This document shows positions 40,254-49,972 of a stretch of DNA of 64,000 bases, piece after piece; the stretch's first letter is position 1; every line of letters starts with the position of its first letter. The notes under the pieces were generated by a model that worked only from the letters and a program-made list of their open reading frames with translations, was not told the origin of the DNA and ran no database searches. The stretch comes from Leishmania donovani (taxonomy: Eukaryota; Euglenozoa; Kinetoplastea; Trypanosomatida; Trypanosomatidae). Location of the stretch: NCBI RefSeq assembly GCF_000227135.1, contig NC_018233.1:141958-205957 (forward strand). The letters are read 5' to 3'. Made by a program: the position numbers and the translations under genes.

Positions 40254-40572
40254 CACACATGCCTCTCAGTGCGTGCTGTCTCAGGCTCCAGTACAGCCCC
40301 ACTCTCTCTGCCTGGGGAGAAGCCAAAGCAGCCCCCCTCCCCTCCCCTCCTATGCCTGCCGAATGCCGAACTCGCCTCTGGTGTGTGACAGGGTCAGGTG
40401 TCTGTGACGTAGGCGGAGGTCCGCGCGATGCATCGCTGCTGATGTCGGCGGTGAGGGCCTGGATGGCGTTGCGTCGGGGCGACCTGCGACCGTGCACACG
40501 CCTGCACACCGTCTATGTGATGGGCGAAGTGCCAGCGTGGCTCGAACGCACCCCGCACGGCCCTCACACTGA

Positions 40573-40605
40573 CCACTGGTGGGGGGCAGCCTGAGCGCCA
40601 CGCCG
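40573..40605. repeat. 33-bp duplicate at left edge of gap 2
   Basis: Identical to 40705-40737. The intact copy at 50292-50324 has this sequence once, followed directly by the bases that follow the right-hand duplicate. Confidence 0.95.
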
Positions 40606-40704
40606 NNNNNNNNNNNNNNNNNNNNNNNNNNNNNNNNNNNNNNNNNNNNNNNNNNNNNNNNNNNNNNNNNNNNNNNNNNNNNNNNNNNNNNNNNNNNNNN
40701 NNNN
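40606..40704. other. Assembly gap 2 (99 N), probably spurious
   Basis: Both flanks end or start with the same 33 bp, and the second element copy runs straight through this point. The two contigs most likely overlap, so the true gap length is about minus 33 bp. Confidence 0.9.
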
Positions 40705-42324
40705 CCACTGGTGGGGGGCAGCCTGAGCGCCACGCCGAGGGGGATGCACCAGGGGTGGCGACCGGCACAATGGGGGAGCGGCTGTGAGGCGACCTGCTCA
40801 GCGGGCATGTGGGCTGGGCTCGAGGCAGAGGCGGTGCTGAGACGACTGGGTCGGCGCATTGCTGCCGTGCGCGCGTGCGCCCAGGGCTGCTTGGCACCAG
40901 GCGGATGGGGCACCTGTGGCAGGGGTCTGTGGTGGTGCGCGGTGGGCGGAGCGGCATGGCGTGACGTTCGAGCTCGCGTTGCATGGCGGAGAGTGAGCAT
41001 GCTGAAGGAATGTCTTCTTGCTACCCCCGCTGCAGTGCCGGCTGGGGGCGGGGCGGAGAGGAAGGGGTGATGTTAAGAGCGAGAGGACAGACACGACATC
41101 ACCATTTTCACGACGAAGAAACCAAAGAAATGCGTCGGCTGCTCATCCCTTTACTCCGCCGTGGGTGGCTCTCTAACAGGAGGGTGGAGAGTCGGTGAAG
41201 CTGTAACCCGTCTTGCCTTGCCCGCAGTTGTTGTAGACACGCGCGTGCGTGCTGGTCTGCACATCACCATCAACTCCATGTAGCCACGCATGCGCGCACA
41301 CACACACACACACATGCAGATGCATGAACACGCTCACACATACGTTCGGTGCCAATCACATTGATGAGGTGCGCTGTGGGACTGCACGCAGACGTCGCGC
41401 ATGGGCTTTTATCATATTTCTCTCCATATCTTCTCAAGTGACCTCGCTCTGTGCATACACCTCGACGCAGTCTCACCGCTGCCGCTACGTCACCACTGCC
41501 ACGACCACCGCCACCACCAACCAGCCCTTACACAGCACTGCCACACCGTGTTTCAGTTGAGGAGCGTCGCCACACACTCACACGCCCACGCATATTCCCC
41601 ATCCACGAACGCGTGCGTGCCTTTCTGCGTTGCTGCGTGTGTGTTTATGCATAAGCCTGCTTTCGAGCTGAGCCGTCACGGCGAGTGCGGTGCGTTCCGC
41701 TTTCTCTGCTCCTTCCCCCCCTTCGCCTTCCTTCCCTCCTTCCGTTGGCCTGCTGTCGACTTCATCGTCTCCGTGACTCGCTCGCTCGCGCCTTTTTTTC
41801 CTTTTTTTCGTTCAAACCTGTATGTATATATCCACACTGCGTGCACGTCTTGTTCGTGCGCGTGTGCTTCATCTCTTCATGGTTTGAGAGTGCTTAGGCG
41901 GTGGCGACTTCGTTGAGCGCCCCGCCCTGCGCCTCTCCCCTCCTCTGTTTTCTCTTCCCGGGCGGCGTAGCGGAAACACATACACATTCCTTCTTTCTCT
42001 TCGCCTCCCGTTTTGTGTCTTGTAGACTCTCTTCCTTTATACTTCATCTTTCTCTGCGTGTGTGTGGCGTGTGTGACTTGTGCGTGGCGATCGGCGTCGC
42101 TGTCTTTTGCACCTTTGGTCATCTCCTTGTGCTGCCGTCCAGCACGCACAAGACGTGCATCGGCGCGCTCGAAGAAGACCCGAGACAAAAGCTGAGCGGG
42201 GAACCTCGACGCGCCGTTGTGCACACACATATATAAATATGTATATATATATATATTGGCTCATTCATGATTTTGCCTATGGTGCTCTCCTCCGTCTCTG
42301 CCGGTGCACCTGTTTCTCCCTCCA

Positions 42325-42326
42325 AG
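42325..42326 (+). promoter_or_regulatory. Strong predicted spliced-leader acceptor AG
   Basis: AG ends a CT-rich stretch (about 42284-42324). The 94-nt 5' UTR has no ATG before 42421 but contains a (AC)12 tract. Confidence 0.6.
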
Positions 42327-42364
42327 CATCCCCGCTGCAGGCACCCAACAGACACCAAACACGT

Positions 42365-42388
42365 ACACACACACACACACACACACAC
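42365..42388. repeat. (AC)12 tract within a predicted 5' UTR
   Basis: 24 bp of AC dinucleotides lying between the predicted splice acceptor and the start codon of the LRR gene. Confidence 0.9.
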
Positions 42389-42420
42389 GACACGCGTGCA
42401 GCTCAAGCTGTGAAGGAGGG

Positions 42421-45400
42421 ATGTCGTCATTGCCGCCGTCGCAGCCGCGGTGCGAAGCGCCCACTGTCGGAGCAACACATGCACTGCGGCCGCTTCATTC
42501 TCTTCCTCCGCCGCTCACTTCAGCGCCTGCTGGCTCGACTGCTGCGTTGTATGAAGGTGTGCGCCTTACCCCCAGTGCTCTGAAGTCCATCATCGGGTAC
42601 TTGCCATGCAACGCCACCGCTACTATCGGCAACACAGCCAACATCCACAGAAATGGCGGTGCTGTAATCAGTGCCAGTCGTGCTGCAGACGGCCGACCAG
42701 CATGCTCGCCGCTCATCATGGCCGACGCGCTCTTTGCAGCGGCGGCGCAGGCGCCGTCTACATCCGCAGCGACCGCTGCCTCCGCTGGCGCACCGTTGAC
42801 GCCGCCGGTGCCGGTGACTGTGACGCGACCGCTGGCATTCGTGGCGGCGTCTCCGCAGTCGCGGCGCGGGCTGGAGATGCACCTCACCGGTGGCTGCGCG
42901 CTGCCGCCACTTGGCTCGCTGGTTCTGCAGGTTCAGCCACATAGACCGTCGCCGGTCGCCGCGATGCGTCCGTTGCGAGTGGGTGCGCGGCACGCGTCTC
43001 GACGCCGCGTGGCCTCCCCGGCGCAAGTCGGGGCTGCCCATCACCATGATGAGAGGGCGTCAGCCGCGTCACTCCCGGCACTTATTGTATCGTCTACGAA
43101 CGTGGCCATCCCGGCGCTGCCGTTCCAGCCAGTGCGCTCGCTCTCGAGCTCGCCAGTCACGCGGCCGCAGACGGCAGCGATGCCGTCGACGTTATCAACT
43201 CCGTTACCACCAGCGATGGCAGCGGCCCTCGGCGACGATGATGTCCGCACATCGGGTAGCTTTTCGCCAGCACCCCAACCGCCGCCGCCGCTACCCTCGC
43301 AGTCCGCTGTTCGTCAGAGTCGCCGACTTCCAGTGGTTGCCGCAACGCCGCCCGCTGACTGGTCTCCATTTTCCTCGGCACTGGTGGCGCGGACACGCAC
43401 CAGCCCTGTTTCGGCTTCGCGCCGCTCGCTGAAAACTGCGTCACCGACCTCGACAGCGCAGGAGGCCTTCGGTGCGGTGGCGGCGGGGGCCGATAGCAAA
43501 GCCGCCTTCGCGTTAGGTGCCAGCGAAGCCCCCACAACGCGCGCCTGTGTTTCCACCGGCGCGTCGCCGTCGCTGCGGCCTGCGCGTGCAACACCGCCTG
43601 CCACTTCTCCTCCGCCGGCGCCGCCTCCGTCGTCTACGTCCGCCGCTCTGCAGACGCTCTGCCACGCGCTGTGGTGGGTGCGCCGTGGTCCGTTGCCAGT
43701 GTCGCTGAGTCTCTGGCGGTACAGGCAAGCGGACATATCGGTTGTGTGGGCGATGCTGTCGGAGTCACCTCCGCCACACCCGCAGGAGGCGGCGGGGCTG
43801 GTGATGAGGGGGGAGGGCACGGAGAAACCACGACCTCTTCCTTCATCACCAATGCACGAGCACCGCGGTCAGGCGGCACACACGCTTGATAAGCCTCGGG
43901 AGAACTGTCATCCTACTCCAGCGAGAGAGGGCGATGACGTGCGTGGCTTTAGGGCCCCTGCCAATGACCCGGCACATGGTCTCGTGGCTGATGTGAGTGG
44001 CGGGGCAGTGGTGGTTGCCAGCGCCGAAGGGGTGACCGACACAACACAGTCGTCTGGCATCACGGAAGTCATTACGACCACCGCCGCCTGCAGTGGGCAC
44101 TTGTGCCCCGCGTGCCATTCTCTGAACTTCGATCCTGCATCGACACAGCCGATATGGCCACCAAGGGCACCAGAAGGAGAGGGAGCAGCTGCCAACGCCG
44201 ACAAAAACAACGGCACACTTGAGCATCGACTGGGCAGCCCTGCCGACACCGTGCCAACGTCGTCTTTTGCACCGGCGGCACCAGCGAATCCCATGCTCCG
44301 CTCCCCTGTGATGCAGCTGCATGTCCACGGCAAAGCGGCCGATGCCGCGCTGACGGAGCTGCTGCCGGCCCATCCGGAGGTGCGTTCGCTGCGTCTCACG
44401 CATGGCACCCTGTCTGACGCGCAGCTGCGGCACCTCGCCCGCGTCTGCCCCGACGTGACGCATCTTTCGCTGGCCATGAACAGTCGAATCCAGACAACCG
44501 CCTTTCTTTGCCCGCCACTGTCGGATACTTCATCCGTATCGCCCTCGGCCACCACGGTCACCACGACGGCGACCTCGCGGACGGAGGCCGTCGGCTCGCC
44601 CAAGCAGGACTTTCCGCACCAACTCACTCGCCTGCATCCGGGAGGGATATACCACACTGCCGCCACCACCTCCCAGACGGCACCGCCGGTCTTGTCACCA
44701 CTCTCCTCTCGGCCTCCCTTTGCGACGCGTGGCGCGAGCGACACGGCGGACGCGCTTGGCACTCGCATCGAGGGCAGCCGTGGTACAGACGCCTCCCCGC
44801 CGCAGTCACCGTCGTATTTGCCACACAGCCTGTGCTCGCCGTACCAGAACAGCCAGCTCGATCTCTTCGCCCCGGACGAGGAAGGGGAGCTGGAGATGCG
44901 GATATCGCTTTGGCAGGCGGCGCAGACAGATGCGGAGGAACGGCGCCAGCCCGTCTTCATTCTACGCCCGCAGGACGTCGTACTGGGCAGATATGGCGGA
45001 GCAGCAGGCAAGGATGGCAGCCGTACTGGTGCCTCGACGACTGGTGGTAGCAGGGACGCTGCTGCTGGCACTACCGCTGCGGCATTCTCGCGCACGCTGC
45101 AGGACAGCGCCATCGAGCAGTGGACGGCGTCGCACCGGCGGCCCTCACCGCACACTAAGACCGCTGCCATCGGAGGCACGCCGACAAACGCAGAATCAGC
45201 TCACGATTCTCGGAGGGTTGCACCAGGAGCGCCACTCCTGATGGCCAGCACTGCGGCCTCCCTCGCGGATTTGTCTGGAACGATACTCAGCCCGCTTCAC
45301 CTGTCTTCGGCTGCACATACACCGACGTTAGCTTCAGCTGCAGTTTGGGCTCACACAGACCCTCGACACGGCCTGCGGCTGCGGTCGAGCAACGCGTCGT

Positions 45401-48066
45401 ATCCGGAGCTGGTGGTGTCGCTGCGGCAGCCCTCCGCGCCGACGTCGACCTCCGTCACTGCGGCAGCCTCGCCGTTAGCCCTGTCTCTGCCCACGCCCCC
45501 CACTGCTACGGATGCGGCTGCTGCGGCTGCTGACGAGGCAGGGCGCAGTGCAACTTCAGACGCAAAGCGAGCCGACGGGCGTGCGTTTGCCGTGCCAGGC
45601 CCGCCCGCACCTGCAGCGCCTGTGCATCCCAGCTCACCATCCAGTGGCAGCGCCATGGAACCCGCTGCGCCGTCTGCTTCCCCACGCCATCGCTCTCGCG
45701 AGCGCCGCCATCATTGTGAGGGCTACGGCGGCCCTTTGTTGCGGCCGCGCCCCACATACTGGGCCGACACCTTGGTTGACCTCGACCTCTCCTACACGCA
45801 GGTGTCTGACGAGGACGCCACCCGTGATCTGCCACAGCTGCGCTGCTTGCATCGCCTCTCTCTGGAGGGATGTATGCGCCTTTCGCAGGTCACATGGGCG
45901 CCGCTGCTGCTCCATCTGCGCGAGCTGAACTTGTCGCTGTCCTCCCTGCAAGGGCACGCGCTGCACCCGCTGGGGCGCTGCCCACGGCTGGTGTGGCTGA
46001 AGCTAGAGGGGTGCTCGTCATTCACCGCCGTTCACCAGCTGTGGAACAGGGAGGCAGACACGGTCGATGCGGGAGCGGGGGGCGATGGCAGCGGCTCGAC
46101 AGCCGCAGTCGCACGCATTGTCGCTCCCGCCACGCCTGTGGTTCGTCACACCACCATCGGCGGTATCCCAGTCATCACGGTGCTGCCCCCGCCTGCAGGG
46201 CTGATTACGACTTCCACAGCAACAGCCACACCAACGGCGGCACCAGCTCTGGCAACCTCTCCCTCTACCGGTGCACGTGCGGCGACAGCAGCCAGGGGTG
46301 TGGCGGCGGCGGATGCTCATGGCGAGGGCAGCGCTGCCGCCACTGTCGACGAAGCGGTGGCAGCAGGAAGTGCCGAGCCCGTTCCTCTGCTGAGTACGCT
46401 CTGCGTTCTCATCGCCGCCAGCACAGGTCTGACCGATGCCGGGCTTCGCTCCCTCAACAAGTTCGTCGGGCTCGACTGCTTGGTGCTGGACCGGTGCCCT
46501 GGGGTAACAGACGTTAGCGTCGCTGCAACGCTGCCGTCTCTGCACACCCTGGACGCCAGTCGCACCCGCGTGACGTCGGAGGGGGTAGCGGGCTTGCGCC
46601 TCTCTCGCACACTAAAGCAGCTGCGGCTGCAGGAGTGCCCGGCGTTGTCTCGCCTACCGGTACTCTTGGTCGAGCCTGGCAACCGTGAGGCTACCACGGC
46701 TGGTGGTGCTGGAGACGAGGCATCGGGGCTACGTCGACCGGCGGCGAAAACGGCCGGCATCTCGCGTCGTCCGTTCCACAAGTACCCGCCCTTGACGGTG
46801 CTGGACCTTTCCTACACAAGGCAGCTCACCGCCGACGGGTTGGCAGGGCTTGTGGGCGACGAGGCAACCGTGACAGCGCAGGCTGCTGCTGCCGTGGTAG
46901 AGCACCTTGGAGGGCGAGAGGTGGACGGCGACGACATGGGCCTCGCCCTGGCTGTAGACGAGTCGCTGTCGCCGGCATCGGTCTTTCCGCACGTACGCCA
47001 CGTGCTGCTGCGTTCGTGCGACGCCGTGACGCAGCTTCGTCCACTGCGCGGCTTCACGAACGTCGTAGAGCTTGATCTCTACCACACCAGCGTCACGGAA
47101 GCCGCTCTGACGGCTGCGCTGGCGTCTTGGACGTGTCTGGAGGTGCTCAACATTGCAAGTACGCGAGTGCGTTCGTTGGCGGCGTGGTGTCCGTACGAGC
47201 CAAGCGAGACGGTGGCGACTGTTGCAGCGACTACCGGACGGAGTGGGGATGGGGATGCAGTGGAAGGCGACGGCGACCTGCATGCGCAGTTGCCACCGCT
47301 GCCGTGGCACGGTCGACTTCCCGCCTTCGCAGCCACCCTGCGCGTACTCGTTCTTTCGAATACCGACGTCACGGCCTCCGGGCTTGCGGCGTTGACGTTC
47401 TTCCCTCAGCTGGAGGTTCTGCAGCTATCGAGCTGTCCGCGACTCTTGTCCTTGCGGTTCCTGGCGCTGGCTGCTGGCGGTGCAGCGCGGCGCCCAGCCC
47501 TAGGTGAGCTTACCGTCACTGAAGCAGCGTACCTCACGAACGCCGAAGCTTTCCCGTACATCGCGCGCTGCCCTGGTCTCCGCCTTCTCTCGCTAGTGGG
47601 GTGCGTGCAGTTGGGCAGTGGTGGTAATGCACTGCCGGCGCGAGGGACGCAGCATGAGCATCTGTCGTCCTCAACTGACGACGACGTCGGCGTGCTTGGC
47701 CGTCTGCGGGGGCTGGCAGAGCTGAACCTGTCCAATACTGGCGTCGACCTTCTCGACCTGAAGAAGATGCTGTGTGCGCCGACGTCTCTGGGTTTGCTGA
47801 CAGCGACCGCAGCGCAGCACGAGCATCTCTATCAGCGCGTGCCCTTGTCGCTGCAGCGCCTATGGCTGCGCGGGTGCCGCCACCTGGACGAGGGCGCGCT
47901 CATGTCCACGGCGGCCGCAGCCCTTGAGCACAGCGAACTCCCATGCGACGGATCCGGCAGCGGCGGCGGGCGTCCCATGACGTGTCGGCTGCTGCCCCTG
48001 CTACGAGAGGTGTACCTCAGCCATGGCAAATACGGCGCTGCAGTGCTTTCTGGTCTGTTCAGCTGA
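42421..48066 (+). CDS. Giant leucine-rich-repeat protein, 1881 aa
   Basis: Residues 1 to about 630 are Ala/Pro/Ser-rich with no domain seen. A first LRR pair starts near 633 (HPEVRSLRLTHGTLSDAQLR). About 400 low-complexity residues follow. The main LRR array then runs from about 1118 to the end, with repeats such as LVDLDLSYTQVSDED, LHRLSLEGCMRLSQVTW and LRVLVLSNTDVTASGLAAL. The LxLxxCxxL and LDLSxTxVxDxxL patterns are of the cysteine-containing/F-box-associated (AMN1-like) type. No F-box, transmembrane segment or GPI signal is evident. LRR surfaces bind protein, so a scaffold or ubiquitin-adaptor role is possible but unproven. Start 42421 is the first ATG after a strong splice signal. It lies between the two SIDER-like repeats. 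Confidence 0.85.
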   Translation: MSSLPPSQPRCEAPTVGATHALRPLHSLPPPLTSAPAGSTAALYEGVRLTPSALKSIIGYLPCNATATIGNTANIHRNGGAVISASRAADGRPACSPLIMADALFAAAAQAPSTSAATAASAGAPLTPPVPVTVTRPLAFVAASPQSRRGLEMHLTGGCALPPLGSLVLQVQPHRPSPVAAMRPLRVGARHASRRRVASPAQVGAAHHHDERASAASLPALIVSSTNVAIPALPFQPVRSLSSSPVTRPQTAAMPSTLSTPLPPAMAAALGDDDVRTSGSFSPAPQPPPPLPSQSAVRQSRRLPVVAATPPADWSPFSSALVARTRTSPVSASRRSLKTASPTSTAQEAFGAVAAGADSKAAFALGASEAPTTRACVSTGASPSLRPARATPPATSPPPAPPPSSTSAALQTLCHALWWVRRGPLPVSLSLWRYRQADISVVWAMLSESPPPHPQEAAGLVMRGEGTEKPRPLPSSPMHEHRGQAAHTLDKPRENCHPTPAREGDDVRGFRAPANDPAHGLVADVSGGAVVVASAEGVTDTTQSSGITEVITTTAACSGHLCPACHSLNFDPASTQPIWPPRAPEGEGAAANADKNNGTLEHRLGSPADTVPTSSFAPAAPANPMLRSPVMQLHVHGKAADAALTELLPAHPEVRSLRLTHGTLSDAQLRHLARVCPDVTHLSLAMNSRIQTTAFLCPPLSDTSSVSPSATTVTTTATSRTEAVGSPKQDFPHQLTRLHPGGIYHTAATTSQTAPPVLSPLSSRPPFATRGASDTADALGTRIEGSRGTDASPPQSPSYLPHSLCSPYQNSQLDLFAPDEEGELEMRISLWQAAQTDAEERRQPVFILRPQDVVLGRYGGAAGKDGSRTGASTTGGSRDAAAGTTAAAFSRTLQDSAIEQWTASHRRPSPHTKTAAIGGTPTNAESAHDSRRVAPGAPLLMASTAASLADLSGTILSPLHLSSAAHTPTLASAAVWAHTDPRHGLRLRSSNASYPELVVSLRQPSAPTSTSVTAAASPLALSLPTPPTATDAAAAAADEAGRSATSDAKRADGRAFAVPGPPAPAAPVHPSSPSSGSAMEPAAPSASPRHRSRERRHHCEGYGGPLLRPRPTYWADTLVDLDLSYTQVSDEDATRDLPQLRCLHRLSLEGCMRLSQVTWAPLLLHLRELNLSLSSLQGHALHPLGRCPRLVWLKLEGCSSFTAVHQLWNREADTVDAGAGGDGSGSTAAVARIVAPATPVVRHTTIGGIPVITVLPPPAGLITTSTATATPTAAPALATSPSTGARAATAARGVAAADAHGEGSAAATVDEAVAAGSAEPVPLLSTLCVLIAASTGLTDAGLRSLNKFVGLDCLVLDRCPGVTDVSVAATLPSLHTLDASRTRVTSEGVAGLRLSRTLKQLRLQECPALSRLPVLLVEPGNREATTAGGAGDEASGLRRPAAKTAGISRRPFHKYPPLTVLDLSYTRQLTADGLAGLVGDEATVTAQAAAAVVEHLGGREVDGDDMGLALAVDESLSPASVFPHVRHVLLRSCDAVTQLRPLRGFTNVVELDLYHTSVTEAALTAALASWTCLEVLNIASTRVRSLAAWCPYEPSETVATVAATTGRSGDGDAVEGDGDLHAQLPPLPWHGRLPAFAATLRVLVLSNTDVTASGLAALTFFPQLEVLQLSSCPRLLSLRFLALAAGGAARRPALGELTVTEAAYLTNAEAFPYIARCPGLRLLSLVGCVQLGSGGNALPARGTQHEHLSSSTDDDVGVLGRLRGLAELNLSNTGVDLLDLKKMLCAPTSLGLLTATAAQHEHLYQRVPLSLQRLWLRGCRHLDEGALMSTAAAALEHSELPCDGSGSGGGRPMTCRLLPLLREVYLSHGKYGAAVLSGLFS

Positions 48067-48748
48067 TCGACTTGCGTGCCGCCGTCCGTGCCGCTCCTCC
48101 CCCCCACACCACACACATGTGCGTAGCTCTTCTCCCTTGAAAGGTACAGGCCTGCAAAACGTCGGAAAGAAGACAGAGCGGGGTGTATGCCCCCCCCTTC
48201 TCACCATGACCTCTTCCCCTCAACGCGCGCGCAGGCGTCGACCGCGCGGTGTCGGACATGTTTCCATGTATTTGCCTTTGCATTATGAGTACGGAAGCGT
48301 ACGTGATCACGTGCACGCATATGCATGCCCACCCCCTTCTTCGGAGGCACTGACACCACTTCTCCGTCGCCCTTTTCCATCTCCCTCTTCTCACGCTGGC
48401 ATGGGGAAGCAAGTGCTCGCGTCAGCACGGGGTATATACGCATTACGCACGCATCAGCTGCGGCCAGGAATAGGAACCACAGCCCCGCCTCGCCTTCCCA
48501 GCGAACACCGCTTTCGTTTCTTTCCTTCCCTCTTCTCTGCCACCATTCTGCAGCGCGGACGTCAACGACCGCCGGACGGCATCGTCTGCCCGCCCCATAT
48601 CTGCCTCGTCTCTGCCACGGCACTGTCGCTGTGCGTCTGGGTGCGAGGGCACTCCTCCAGTAAACCACCGACCTTCTTCGCGAGCTCTCACTCCTACTTC
48701 TCGTCCCTTCCTCCTCTCTACGCAATCATCTGCGCTGGCACAGGAGCG
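48067..48748. other. Intergenic spacer
   Basis: Pyrimidine-rich, with no convincing gene. The next gene's frame is open back to 48023, but its translation here is low-quality and precedes the splice signal. Confidence 0.6.
48683..48684 (+). promoter_or_regulatory. Possible spliced-leader acceptor AG
   Basis: Gives a 64-nt 5' UTR. A stronger CT tract (about 48688-48720) follows it, whose first AG is 48742-48743, leaving only 5 nt before the ATG at 48749. Confidence 0.35.
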
Positions 48749-49630
48749 ATGAGCAGTCACGCGTTCTCGTCTGGGTCGGCGCCGAACGTGAGCTCGGCCA
48801 CCACGGGCACTGTGGCGCAGCAGGCCGACACCCTCACCCGCAACTTGATCTTGGGTATTCCGAAAGAGGGGCTCTCGCCGAACAGCCCTGAGGCGGCGGA
48901 CCTGCAGGCCGCTGAGGCCTTCGTCAGCGACATTCAGCAGGAGATCCTCGCCTACGACATTGCCAACGCGAAGGCCATCGAGTCGTACGCGGTGCGTTGG
49001 TGGAGCGCCGTGCCCTTCTTTGGTCGCCACGCTAAGCGCGCACTGGAGGCCGAGTCGACTGCTGCTGCCACGGCAGCAGCAGGGGAGACCCACAAGAGCA
49101 CAGAGGCTGCTGCTGTGGTGGACGGCAACGCGAACTCTTCGGAAGGGCACGGGCTGCGCCTTTCCCCCGAGGAGGCCGCCGCTGCACTTCAGTCAGGCGG
49201 CGCCTACCTGCACCGGCAGGCGTCGCAAACGCCACGTGGCTTCAAGGTGGAGAGGACATCAGCGATAGACCCGGCGCAGCTGTCGCAGCTTACTGGCGGT
49301 GCGAGGTGCGCATCTGGGTCGAAGGCTGTACCTGTGCCGAAGGTGAACACGTGGCTCTTCCGCCGGCAGCATCCGAGCTGGGTGCCGCTGATGCAGCGCT
49401 GGTGGGTGCCGTGGCTCTGCTGCGGCAGCATCGTGCTGATTTGGACCCCCGACGTCTGGAAGCTGCGCACGCTGTACTTCTGCGATCACCAGTATGCGCT
49501 CCTCCGGCAGTCTATCCACAAGGCGTATTGGTGGGCGACGATGGCACCGGAGGACTACGCGGCACACATGGCCGCCATCGCGGCGGAGCGACCGTCGAGG
49601 GTGAGGGGCACTAGTTGCCCATTCGAGTAG
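48749..49630 (+). CDS. Single-pass membrane hypothetical protein, 293 aa
   Basis: Family not recognised. A helical region at about 30-110 has the look of a soluble N-domain (acidic, with an Ala-rich linker after it to about 150). A Trp-rich hydrophobic stretch at about 211-232 (LMQRWWVPWLCCGSIVLIWT) is the one credible transmembrane segment, with basic residues before it. The C-terminal 60 residues contain many Tyr, Trp and His. There is no classical signal peptide, so a tail-proximal anchor in an internal membrane (for example mitochondrial) is inference. A SIDER-like element lies about 340 bp downstream in its likely 3' UTR. Confidence 0.78.
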   Translation: MSSHAFSSGSAPNVSSATTGTVAQQADTLTRNLILGIPKEGLSPNSPEAADLQAAEAFVSDIQQEILAYDIANAKAIESYAVRWWSAVPFFGRHAKRALEAESTAAATAAAGETHKSTEAAAVVDGNANSSEGHGLRLSPEEAAAALQSGGAYLHRQASQTPRGFKVERTSAIDPAQLSQLTGGARCASGSKAVPVPKVNTWLFRRQHPSWVPLMQRWWVPWLCCGSIVLIWTPDVWKLRTLYFCDHQYALLRQSIHKAYWWATMAPEDYAAHMAAIAAERPSRVRGTSCPFE

Positions 49631-49972
49631 GTATTGCTTGCATGCGAAGGGTGAGATCGCTAGCGACCACAAGCGCTGCGCGTACAGCCAAAATGGAGGG
49701 CGGCTGCTGATGGCTGCTCTCCTCTTAAGGAGGTCTTCTCTGTAAGGTCTGTGTGTGTGAGAGAGTGTCACGGCCAGGGAGGCGCTTCGCGGATGTGTTG
49801 ATGCCGCTGATGAGGGTGGAGGAGGAGGACACCCATCGGCATCGGTGCCTGAGTGTCTGTGTGTCTGCCACCATTACTATTTCACATGTCTCTCGTTGCT
49901 CTCATGTGCGTGTGCAGCTGACGTGGGGGCTGCAGGCTGCGCTTTCTCGCCTGCTCGACACACGTGCACACG
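49631..49972. other. 3' UTR / spacer before SIDER-like copy 2
   Basis: TG/AG-rich stretch; a weak match to the left flank of copy 1 (TGACGTGGG near 49919) suggests that element homology may extend upstream. No gene seen. Confidence 0.5.

Larger units (their letters stand above)
40254..40944. mobile_element. SIDER-like degenerate retroposon, copy 1 (contains gap 2)
   Basis: Once the N-run and a duplicated 33-bp flank are removed it is 559 bp and matches 49973-50531 with three C/T differences (40785, 40938, 40940). Size, GC-rich non-coding nature, position in a 3' intergenic region and dispersed near-identity fit the short interspersed degenerate retroposons (SIDER) of Leishmania, which act on mRNA stability or translation. 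The family name is recalled, not tested. Homology may extend weakly at both ends, and an A-rich stretch follows near 41105-41130. Confidence 0.6.
40945..42420. other. Intergenic spacer
   Basis: Contains a CA tract near 41297-41313, many CT tracts, an AT-rich alternating stretch at 42229-42256 and a CA tract at 42365-42388. No gene seen. Confidence 0.6.

Noticed and set aside
40259..41000. ORFs on both strands inside the SIDER-like elements
   Set aside because: Both copies preserve frames only because they are nearly identical in DNA; the translations are Arg/Pro/Cys-rich and bridged by N in copy 1. They resemble spurious retroposon ORFs, not proteins.
41401..41916. 171-codon plus-strand ORF in the spacer before the LRR gene
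   Set aside because: Encodes His/Ser/Phe/Cys-rich sequence from pyrimidine tracts; no domain and no good splice context.
43908..45179. 423-codon minus-strand ORF opposite the LRR gene
   Set aside because: GC-rich codon bias of the plus-strand gene keeps the opposite frame open; its translation is Ser/Val/Ala-rich with no domain, and all real genes run on the plus strand.
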